Below are positions 1 through 7,448 of a stretch of DNA of 55,401 nt, piece by piece. A program made the position numbers and the translations under genes. Below the pieces are notes generated by a model, which saw only the letters and a program-made list of their open reading frames with translations, was not told where the DNA came from and made no database searches. The first letter of the stretch is position 1. Each line of letters begins with the position of its first letter. Source of the DNA: Pseudobdellovibrionaceae bacterium (GTDB lineage Bacteria; Bdellovibrionota; Bdellovibrionia; Bdellovibrionales; Bdellovibrionaceae); contig JABWCN010000029.1 of NCBI GenBank assembly GCA_013359135.1, positions 1 through 55,401 of the forward strand. Reading direction: 5' to 3'.

Positions 1-28
1 TTTGAGCTTCAGTGTATTGTTTATTCAT
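1..28 (-). CDS. Possible start of a minus-strand gene (partial)
   Basis: An ATG on the minus strand at 26-28 opens a frame reading MNKQYTEAQ to the window edge. A purine-rich stretch (AGAGAAG) lies just upstream of it. Only nine codons are visible and the product cannot be identified. It would be divergent from the recombinase trio. Confidence 0.3.
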
Positions 29-114
29 CTTCTCTAACCCTTTCTTCTTATATAGATGTTCGAACTGAATCTGTCCACAGCATATAGGGGGTTAAAAAGT
101 AAGGAGAGATTCCA

Positions 115-1374
115 ATGATCGAAGCTATTTATACGTCAGTAAATTTACGAGATGAATTGAAGCAAAGTCCGTTTATTCCATTCATCGAAAAATTTGCCAT
201 GGAGCATTTTAGTCAGGGTTACAAAATCCCCATCATTAGGGGAAAACTCACTATCATAATTAAATTTATCCGATGGGCTGCGTACAAATCTGTTACGCCA
301 AAAAATCTTAAAAAACATCATATTGAAAAATTCAAATTGGAACTGCCACCACGAGCAAATCAAATCGGGCACGGAGCAAAGCTCGGTTTTTCTCGTTTTA
401 TTGAGATCATCGAAAAAAACTGTGGTCGTCAATTAGCAGAGAAATATCTCGGCAGATTTCAGGGATGCAAGAAAATTAATGCTGAAACTTTGGTTTTTGA
501 AAAATATATGAAAGATGATCGCGGCCTTACAGATACGTCCATTGTCCGCTTCAAAACAACAATCAGGCAATTTCTGACGTTTATTTTTCCAAAATCCAAC
601 TTCAATCCTAAAAAAATCACTGCAGCCGACATTCTTGATTTTCTAAAGGAGCGGGGGAAGTATTTTAACGACAGAACTCTCAGATGTGATGGGAGCGCAA
701 TTAAATGTTATATGCGATTTCTCTTCGGCAATGGACTCACTCGAACTGATCTCTCCCATGCTGTTCCTCAATTTTCCATATGGAGAAACCAAAATGTCAT
801 TCACACGATTACAGAAGAAGAAATGTTAAAGATGCTAAGCAGTTGTGACCGCGATGAAGCCGTTGGAGTTCGTGACTTTGCTATTCTCTTACTGCTGATG
901 CGGTATGGGCTTCGACCAATCGAAATAATAAAACTCAAACTGCATGACATTTGCTGGGATGAAAAGAAAATTGTTGTTCAGGGGAAAGGCAAAAAATCTG
1001 TGTTTCCATTGGAATCTGACGCAGAGGAAGCTCTGCGAAGATATATTAAAAATGCCCGTCCCGAATCCAAAGACAATCAAGTATTCATTCGAGCGAAAGC
1101 CCCATTTATTTGCTTTTCACAATCCGGCGCAATTTCATCAGTTGTTCGTCAGGCATTGGATCGCTGCCACTTAAATCCAAAAATTTCAGGTGCAAGACTT
1201 TTAAGATATTCAGCAGCCTCAAATATTTTGAACAAAGGCGGCACACTTCAAGAGGTTTCTGAGCTATTAAGACATACATCCATCAACACATCGGTTCGAT
1301 ACACACGCCTTGATATGACTCGACTGAAACTCGTTGCGCTCGCGTGGCCGAATACATGGGAGGATGCTGTATGA
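115..1374 (+). CDS. RIT tyrosine recombinase, first gene (RitA-type)
   Basis: Tyrosine recombinase/phage-integrase family protein of 419 residues, first of the trio. An N-terminal SAM-like DNA-binding part precedes the catalytic domain. The box-I arginine lies in the GLRPIE motif (about residue 266), a beta-hairpin lysine in QGKGKK (about 290), and the C-terminal LLRHTSINTSVRYTR segment carries His (about 385) and the nucleophile Tyr (about 395). The usual HxLR box reads RLLRY near residue 359, so the box-II histidine is replaced by arginine; this may be a family trait or a sign of lost activity. AAGGAGAG precedes the ATG at good spacing. It probably acts together with the next two recombinases in moving the element. 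Family assignment is firm; function within the trio is inferred. Confidence 0.88.
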   Translation: MIEAIYTSVNLRDELKQSPFIPFIEKFAMEHFSQGYKIPIIRGKLTIIIKFIRWAAYKSVTPKNLKKHHIEKFKLELPPRANQIGHGAKLGFSRFIEIIEKNCGRQLAEKYLGRFQGCKKINAETLVFEKYMKDDRGLTDTSIVRFKTTIRQFLTFIFPKSNFNPKKITAADILDFLKERGKYFNDRTLRCDGSAIKCYMRFLFGNGLTRTDLSHAVPQFSIWRNQNVIHTITEEEMLKMLSSCDRDEAVGVRDFAILLLLMRYGLRPIEIIKLKLHDICWDEKKIVVQGKGKKSVFPLESDAEEALRRYIKNARPESKDNQVFIRAKAPFICFSQSGAISSVVRQALDRCHLNPKISGARLLRYSAASNILNKGGTLQEVSELLRHTSINTSVRYTRLDMTRLKLVALAWPNTWEDAV

Positions 1375-2300
1375 AAACAATTACAGAGGGAGTAAAAGAT
1401 TATATTCAACTTAAACAGGCTTATGGATTAAAATTTGAAGCTGGCGCCAGCGCACTTCACGGGTTTGCTAAATTCTGTTCAAAAAGCAAATACAAAAGAA
1501 TCACCGTCGAAATTATGTTGGAGTGGGTTCAAACTTATCCAGAATCTTCCCATGAAAATATCGCTCGGAAACTGATGACCTTGAGAGGATTCGCCTCTTA
1601 TTTTAAATCGTTTGATAACAAAACTGAAATTCCACCCAAGGAGTTGACTCGCTATCAGAGTAACAGAGGCAATCCGCATATTTATTCACCTCGTGAGATT
1701 GAAAAAATTTTGAGCGCGGCCAAAAAATTAGGAGCCGAACGAGGTCAAAGTAATCCCATCAGACCACATACATTTACCACGATGTTCGGCCTGATTGCCT
1801 CCACGGGAATACGCCGAAATGAGGCCATCAACTTAAAGAGAAATGATGTTGATCTTGTAAATGGGACGCTTTTAATTGAGATGACTAAGTTTAGAAAATC
1901 CAGACTGATTCCCATTCACCCGACAACACTGAAAAAATTGAAAACCTATGCAAAACTGAGAGATCAAGTTATCAAAACTCCACAATGCGACAAATTTTTT
2001 ATTATGAATAGAGGTCAGGCCGTCGATGGTGACTCTATTTATTATGCTTTTGTCCACGCTTGTAAAGTTGCTGGAATTAGACCCGATGTGATTGGGGCTG
2101 GGTTTCCAAGAATTCACGATCTTCGTCACACCTTTGTTGTTCGGGTGATATTGGGGTGGCTCCAAGCAAACCAAAATGTTCATGCGCTGATGCCAGCTCT
2201 ATCAACATACATCGGCCACGCTGAACCTGCTGACACTTATTGGTATCTGACGGGTGTTCCCGAACTGATGCGCTTTGGCCTTCACAGGGGGCAGCGATGA
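1371..2300 (+). CDS. RIT tyrosine recombinase, second gene (RitB-type)
   Basis: Tyrosine recombinase of 309 residues. The ATG at 1371 overlaps the stop of the previous gene as ATGA and is preceded by GGGAGG at good spacing. I prefer it to the longer frame opening at 1344. Catalytic residues are visible: Arg in GIRRNEA, the HDLRHTF box, and GHAEPADTYWYL with the histidine and tyrosine. A basic N-terminal segment (KDYIQLKQAYGLKFE) matches the SAM-like DNA-binding part of the family. It is translationally coupled to both neighbours, which points to equimolar production of the three recombinases. Confidence 0.88.
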   Translation: MKTITEGVKDYIQLKQAYGLKFEAGASALHGFAKFCSKSKYKRITVEIMLEWVQTYPESSHENIARKLMTLRGFASYFKSFDNKTEIPPKELTRYQSNRGNPHIYSPREIEKILSAAKKLGAERGQSNPIRPHTFTTMFGLIASTGIRRNEAINLKRNDVDLVNGTLLIEMTKFRKSRLIPIHPTTLKKLKTYAKLRDQVIKTPQCDKFFIMNRGQAVDGDSIYYAFVHACKVAGIRPDVIGAGFPRIHDLRHTFVVRVILGWLQANQNVHALMPALSTYIGHAEPADTYWYLTGVPELMRFGLHRGQR

Positions 2301-3286
2301 AACAGTCTATTGTACTAAAAGAAATTCAGTTATTTTTAACTCGGTATTGTCAGCAAGAGCGACGCCTGAGTCGGCTGACGATATTATCCTATAGAGACAC
2401 GATAAAACTTTTTCTGAACTACATTCACAATAAGAAAAAGAAACCACTTCAAAGCATTGAACTTTCCGATTTTAGCTATGATCTTGTCACGGAATTTTTA
2501 AGTTATCTTGAAAAAGATAGAAATGCGTCCGTTTCCACGAGGAATCAAAGGCTCTGTGCCATCAATTCATTTTTGAGATACGTTCTTTTTAAGCATCCAG
2601 ATTATGCCGATACCATATCAAGGGCTTTAGCTATTCCGAGAAAAAAGAAATCTAAAGTTCCGCGAACTTTTTTGGAACCTGATGAAATTGAAATCTTGCT
2701 TAGCTCTGTCGATCAAAAAACATGGAGTGGAAAACGTGATTATCTGTTGATTGATTTTTGTATTCGCACTGGTGTCAGAGTATCAGAGTTAGTGAACCTT
2801 CAAAGTGAAAACGTCAACATTGGGAAATCACCCTATATCACTGTAATTGGCAAAGGTAGAAAACAGCGATCTATACCTATTGATCGTGGACTGGCAAAAA
2901 ACCTTTCGAAATGGATTCAGGCAAATCGGTTGGAATTAAAATCATATCTTTTTCCCTCTGTACGGGGCGATAAGATGAGTACAGACGCAGTTCAACATCT
3001 TCTTAGAAAATATATTGCGATTTGTGCAAAAACCTCCCCACTGCTGAAAAAGAAAGTGTCACCTCATACTCTCAGGCACACAACTGCGATGACGCTTTTA
3101 AATCGCGGTGTGGACATTCAAATCATTGCACTCTGGTTAGGACACGAACAAATAGATACAACCCAAATCTATCTTTCTGAGAGTATGGCGCTAAAGAAAA
3201 AAGCTTTACAAAAAACAAATCTTCACATCAGTTTGCCGATGAGGAAGATTAAAAAATCTGAATTGGATTTTCTTGATGAAATATAA
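2297..3286 (+). CDS. RIT tyrosine recombinase, third gene (RitC-type)
   Basis: XerC/XerD-like tyrosine recombinase of 329 residues. The ATG at 2297 overlaps the stop of the second gene (ATGA) with GGGGG upstream, so I prefer it to the frame start at 2240. Catalytic residues are complete: Arg in GVRVSEL (about residue 160), Lys in GKGRKQRS, HTLRHTTA (about 256), LGHEQIDTTQIYLS with the nucleophile tyrosine (about 291). Of the three it is closest in layout to host Xer recombinases. It probably cuts and rejoins DNA as part of the trio. Confidence 0.9.
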   Translation: MKQSIVLKEIQLFLTRYCQQERRLSRLTILSYRDTIKLFLNYIHNKKKKPLQSIELSDFSYDLVTEFLSYLEKDRNASVSTRNQRLCAINSFLRYVLFKHPDYADTISRALAIPRKKKSKVPRTFLEPDEIEILLSSVDQKTWSGKRDYLLIDFCIRTGVRVSELVNLQSENVNIGKSPYITVIGKGRKQRSIPIDRGLAKNLSKWIQANRLELKSYLFPSVRGDKMSTDAVQHLLRKYIAICAKTSPLLKKKVSPHTLRHTTAMTLLNRGVDIQIIALWLGHEQIDTTQIYLSESMALKKKALQKTNLHISLPMRKIKKSELDFLDEI

Positions 3287-3326
3287 AAAGCTTGGAGCGC
3301 ACAGCATAATCTTGGACTCGGCATAA

Positions 3327-3611
3327 TGGGGAACCTCTTGGGTCATCAAGCATATTCTTAAAGAAGAGCTGACTGCGATTGATACAGATGAAATATTTGA
3401 AGAATCTATTCGTCAATGTTACCCAGAGGAAACCACTGTTGGCTGGATGAAATTCGATACTGTAGAGCTTATGAAATCCCAAGATCCAATTTCTTGGAGA
3501 ATTGCTCGTGATGAATACATTGATTCACTTGAGCAAGATGAAGAAATCGTTTCTTTTGATGGTGGCGAAAATTATTATTGGATACACGAGCTTGAATCAC
3601 TCAATGAGTGA
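3327..3611 (+). pseudogene. 5'-truncated gene fragment beside the RIT element
   Basis: A frame without a start codon opens right after an in-frame TAA (3324-3326) and runs to TGA at 3609-3611. It reads about 94 residues with protein-like composition (for example RIARDEYIDSLEQDEEIVSF and GGENYYWIHELESLNE). The first Met is far inside. The position directly next to the RIT right end suggests that insertion removed the 5' part. No matching 5' half is visible left of the element. The product is not recognised. Confidence 0.5.
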
Positions 3612-3620
3612 TTCAAGCTC
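3588..3620. terminator. Perfect 33-bp palindrome between converging genes
   Basis: Two perfect 16-bp arms (GAGCTTGAATCACTCA and its complement) are separated by one base. The left arm encodes the last residues of the truncated frame and the right arm runs past its stop codon. It sits 63 bp from the 3' end of the converging kinase-like gene, so a bidirectional terminator is the simplest reading. There is no clear U-tract on either side. Confidence 0.5.
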
Positions 3621-3683
3621 ATTTAGAAACTTTCTATTTGCTTCTCAGAAAATACCGAAATGATTCATTACTACATCAATAAT

Positions 3684-5537
3684 TTAATTTGCATAGGTCA
3701 ATTTAGGCTTTAAATTCTCTCCAACTTTTCTCGCAAGTTGAATTGCATATTTTTGATTAAGATCTGTGTATTTTAAATTTCTTAAAAGTAAGCAAAACAA
3801 AGAAAGTAAGTAATTTAGTTCAAGTTCTTCGTTTGTTCCATATGTATCTTGTTCGCTTCTGACTTTATGAATGGCCTTGCTTCTAATCTTCGAAATAATT
3901 TTGTAACTCTTCTTTAAATCAGGATCGGAAATTTTTGAGTCTATAGAATCTTCAGAAATATCAAATTTAAATAAGAAATCATCGTCCGCATTAAGTAAAA
4001 CTTTGGTTGGCAAATAATTAGGTGTCAGCTTTAGACGAATAGATGTTTCGAGTGTGGCATAATCCAAAAAGCACGGAAGACTACCAGTCATACCAAAATC
4101 AATTAAAAAAACTTGATCTTGATCTATGATAATATTCTCAGAGTGCAAATCTCCATGGCAAACTTTTTCAACATACGAGGGCAATTCTGAACTTAAAATT
4201 GAAGAAAATAATTCTTTATCAGAAGATGCATTTTCAAATGAAATCTTATCAACCCATTCAGACACTTTCTTTAAATCAACCAATGCCTTGAATAAATCTT
4301 GTACAATGATCTTTTGATTCTTTTTAAACTGTGTGGCTTCCCACTCTCTAAATAGGTCGGACTCCAATAAACTCTCTAAACAAGTTGATATTTTTGTTAA
4401 AGAATTTTCTTTAAAAAAATGATTAAATGAAATTGATTCGCGCTTACCATCAGACGAAGCAAATTGGTATTTCAGAGCTTCGTGAGTGGCGTTTTCTTTC
4501 TTTTCGGTCTGGTACAGAGTCACAAGATTTGAAACCCACTGCTTAACAGCCTTTTCTTCAGTTGCTATTTTCTTGTTCCTTTTTAAATCAATTTTAATAA
4601 CGAACCGACATGGTTTTATAGTGCTAAAAACTTGAGACACCTCAATAACCTTGGAGCCACTAAAACCACCCTTAAGTAATTTATACTGGATTGAAGAAGG
4701 CGCAGTAGCCGGAAAAAAGCTTTTCACAAGTGATTCTTCTGATTTTGACAGCTCAGTATTTGACAGGGATATATTTAAATCAGATTCAAGAGCACTTAAA
4801 AAACGATCGCCTTCATATTCATATGGTTTAGCAAATTCATCTTCAAGACTAATTTCGTAAAACTTAAATACTTCAAATGATTCTAATATTTCTTTTTTTG
4901 CCAAGAGACTTTTTGAATCAGAAGAAAAATCAGAGGCTAGCAAAAGAATTAAGTTTGTTTGATCTTTGAAACGACCACCTTTTTGATCAGAATCCAGCTC
5001 CTCAATAAATTCTTGTAGAGAGAGCATTGAAGTAAAACCTTTCAATGATTTTTTTGAAACTTCAGGCATTGGTATGTTGTCATGAAGTAGAATAGTATTA
5101 AAGCTTGCAGAGTATTTTCCAATTTTAAAAATAAAAAACTTTTTATAGTTAAGTAGCATCCCCCTTGCGGTTGAATCGAATACAGAAGAGAATTCACTTA
5201 TAAGGCGTCCTAACTCTACCGTTTCTTTTATCGCATCACTTGGCAATGCCTCATCCTCATTCCCTTGTTTTTGAACTTGAGGTAGAACATTTTCAGATGG
5301 CAATGAGGTCGTCAACGACAGCGCTGAGGAGGCAAGAGGATCAATTGCAACTGGAATGCGATCGATCTTTAAATCTATGCCAGCCGAAAATGCAATATCC
5401 TCTAGTAAGGCATAGTGCTTATTCTTCTCTTCAGCAGGAATGGGTGCAATCGCAATTTCAGCCTGAGTTTTCTCAAGCGAACTAAGAGTAATTTTAGAAT
5501 CTGATAATGAAGTAATTTTTTCTTCGAACGTGTTCAT
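3684..5537 (-). CDS. APH/choline-kinase-fold protein at the end of the BREX operon
   Basis: This 617-residue protein has a C-terminal kinase-like domain of the aminoglycoside phosphotransferase type. It shows a glycine-rich start (LLKGGFSGSKV), a candidate N-lobe lysine in RFVIKID (about residue 314), the catalytic loop CHGDLHSEN (about 460) and the metal-binding IDFGMTG. The first ~280 residues are not recognised; they could be a sensor or receiver-like domain. The layout recalls kinase-type components of the conflict ('ternary') systems described for prokaryotes, but I cannot confirm this. It is the last gene of the BREX operon, 3 bp after the ATPase gene. It may phosphorylate a protein, nucleotide or small molecule; the substrate is unknown. 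It is not PglW, the Ser/Thr kinase of type 2 BREX. Confidence 0.72.
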   Translation of the reverse strand: MNTFEEKITSLSDSKITLSSLEKTQAEIAIAPIPAEEKNKHYALLEDIAFSAGIDLKIDRIPVAIDPLASSALSLTTSLPSENVLPQVQKQGNEDEALPSDAIKETVELGRLISEFSSVFDSTARGMLLNYKKFFIFKIGKYSASFNTILLHDNIPMPEVSKKSLKGFTSMLSLQEFIEELDSDQKGGRFKDQTNLILLLASDFSSDSKSLLAKKEILESFEVFKFYEISLEDEFAKPYEYEGDRFLSALESDLNISLSNTELSKSEESLVKSFFPATAPSSIQYKLLKGGFSGSKVIEVSQVFSTIKPCRFVIKIDLKRNKKIATEEKAVKQWVSNLVTLYQTEKKENATHEALKYQFASSDGKRESISFNHFFKENSLTKISTCLESLLESDLFREWEATQFKKNQKIIVQDLFKALVDLKKVSEWVDKISFENASSDKELFSSILSSELPSYVEKVCHGDLHSENIIIDQDQVFLIDFGMTGSLPCFLDYATLETSIRLKLTPNYLPTKVLLNADDDFLFKFDISEDSIDSKISDPDLKKSYKIISKIRSKAIHKVRSEQDTYGTNEELELNYLLSLFCLLLRNLKYTDLNQKYAIQLARKVGENLKPKLTYAN

Positions 5538-5540
5538 TTA

Positions 5541-7430
5541 TTAAAACCCGTAAATATCTTTTCGCAACTTGAATGCAATCTCACCACCTTCGAGAAGAGT
5601 AAGAATGTTTTGTTTTACGGCATCAATAGTGCCAAAAGCATCCACCTTCGATTTCTTTCCCTTGTAGTCTAGAAAGAGATTATATTCTGCTCCAGAAAGG
5701 ACTGGAATATTAGGATTATGAGTAACAAAGATCATTTGCCTTGTATCTTTCTTCGCTTTAATAATTTTATGAATCGAATCAGCTATGTATTTATTGTCCA
5801 AGTTGTCTTCAGGTTGATCTATAACAAGTGGATTGCTTGAAGCAGCAAATATTATTGGAAGAATTGCCGTACATCTTTGACCTGTAGAGAGACTTTCTGT
5901 TTCTCTGTAGTTATCCTTACTCTGGCTGGCCGTATCGTCTTTTCGATCTACTTTTAAGAAGAATGTTGGCATATCAGCACAATAAGTTGTTTCAAATAAA
6001 AACAAGTCTTGAGTCTTAGATAGTGAATCTATAATTGCTTTAGCTTTATCAACTGATATTCCAATTGAAGAGGCAAGACACTCATGGTTTTCAGTTAAGA
6101 CCAATAGTGCAAAATCAGAAGGCTTAATTTTTTGACTTATCTTCTCTGATTCGTCTTTATAGTTGAATCCTTTTCCTTTTAAGGATTCTTTAAGTTGTCT
6201 CTCATATTCACCAACAATCCCAGATTCTTTCAACGTTATTTTCACATCGCCATTCAGCTCTTTGTTTATCTCTTCTATCTTCGCAAGTCGAATCTCAAAA
6301 ATTTTACGGTGAACTGATTTCAAGTTGGCCAATAACTCCTTACGAACCTCTATTGCTAAAGACAACTTCTCCGTTGCTGTCTGAAGGTCTTTAATTGCAA
6401 CTTCTTTAGCTGTTGCCTTCTTTGAAAGCACATTGAGTTTTTGGAAATACTCTCTATTCTTTTCAAACTTCTGTCTGAGTTGAGAGAATACCAATTCCTG
6501 ATCTTTATGTATTTTAACAAGACCATCTCCAAATTCAGTAGAGGCGGTCATTGAAGACTCAATGTCTTTACCGCCAGACTGGAAGCTATTTTTAGCCTTC
6601 GCCAAAAGAGGGTTCAGAGTAAGCTTGATTTTTTCTACAACATCTCTATTGAGAACAGGTGAAAACTTATCAACTCGTGCTGAGAAGTCATCAATCTCAG
6701 TAACTAGGTTTGCAATTTGGAACTGTATCGTTTTAAGAGTTTGAGCAACTTCATTTTTAAATTGAAGCTCAAACTCTCTGTTTTTCTGGTTTTCAGATTC
6801 TTGAGTAAATTGTTTTGCAGCTTCTTCGTCACCATCTGGCTTTTGCTTTTCAAACTCTTTGAACTCATTTTCAGCTTCCGCAAGAGGCTCAAGTATTTGT
6901 TGAAGCTCACGTTTCTTCAAAAGAAGATCAGAAATAATAGCTTTGTTCTGTCCTAGCTGTGAGAAGATTTGAGGTTCTAGTTTTCGAGCATTTTTAATAT
7001 CTTTCTCCAAATGCTTATCAATCAAAGAAAGACGCTCTTCAGGACTTTGACCAATTTTTTCAATCTGCGATGACTCATAAAAATCAACTACAATGTTTTC
7101 GGAAAAATCATCAAAATCAACGACAGCTCTTGTTGAGTTATAAACAATAGGCTTTTCCCCTAAAACTTTTTCAATTTCAAACGTCTCACCATCTGTATCT
7201 TCAAGAGTGACCTTTATTTTACCATTACCAAGATTCGAGTTTAGTAGCCCATAGACTGATTTATCGGATTCAACCTCTGGGTGAAGAGCAGAATCAATAA
7301 GCCAAAGAAGAGTGGTTTTTCCTGTACCTCGCCCTCCCATAATGCAATTTAGCTTCGAAGAAAAATTGATCTCAACAGGATCATTGTAGAATTTTGAATT
7401 TTCGATAGTTAGTTTTTTAATTTTAGACAT
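5541..7430 (-). CDS. SMC/RecF-like AAA ATPase at the end of the BREX operon
   Basis: This 629-residue ABC-type ATPase has split ends. Walker A is GGRGTGKTT near residue 32, followed by a long charged region with coiled-coil character (about 130-420). The ABC signature LSTGQRCTA, Walker B with PLVIDQPEDNLD and the switch VTHNP lie near the C-terminus. The closing segment LEGGEIAFKLRKDIYGF is a tail I associate with defence ATPases of the TrlF type, but no PHP nuclease domain is present. No nuclease is visible inside the protein. It is translated 3 bp before the kinase-like gene and 18 bp after brxL, so it is probably co-expressed with BREX and may sense phage DNA or DNA ends. That role is inferred. 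Confidence 0.75.
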   Translation of the reverse strand: MSKIKKLTIENSKFYNDPVEINFSSKLNCIMGGRGTGKTTLLWLIDSALHPEVESDKSVYGLLNSNLGNGKIKVTLEDTDGETFEIEKVLGEKPIVYNSTRAVVDFDDFSENIVVDFYESSQIEKIGQSPEERLSLIDKHLEKDIKNARKLEPQIFSQLGQNKAIISDLLLKKRELQQILEPLAEAENEFKEFEKQKPDGDEEAAKQFTQESENQKNREFELQFKNEVAQTLKTIQFQIANLVTEIDDFSARVDKFSPVLNRDVVEKIKLTLNPLLAKAKNSFQSGGKDIESSMTASTEFGDGLVKIHKDQELVFSQLRQKFEKNREYFQKLNVLSKKATAKEVAIKDLQTATEKLSLAIEVRKELLANLKSVHRKIFEIRLAKIEEINKELNGDVKITLKESGIVGEYERQLKESLKGKGFNYKDESEKISQKIKPSDFALLVLTENHECLASSIGISVDKAKAIIDSLSKTQDLFLFETTYCADMPTFFLKVDRKDDTASQSKDNYRETESLSTGQRCTAILPIIFAASSNPLVIDQPEDNLDNKYIADSIHKIIKAKKDTRQMIFVTHNPNIPVLSGAEYNLFLDYKGKKSKVDAFGTIDAVKQNILTLLEGGEIAFKLRKDIYGF

Positions 7431-7448
7431 AAAGAACCTCGTTCATTT

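Larger units (their letters stand above)
77..3335 (+). mobile_element. RIT element (recombinases in trio), approximate limits
   Basis: Three different tyrosine recombinase genes on one strand are joined by 4-bp ATGA overlaps, the defining layout of RIT elements. I could not find convincing terminal inverted repeats. What is visible is a related motif, GCATA(TA)GGGGG at about 79-90 and GCATAATGGGG at 3321-3331, in the same orientation. A third GCATAAT lies at about 3304. Limits are placed at these motifs and are approximate. Confidence 0.65.

Noticed and set aside
77-3335. Terminal inverted repeats of the RIT element
   Set aside because: The similar GCATA...GGGG motifs at both ends are in the same direction, so inverted ends are not shown.
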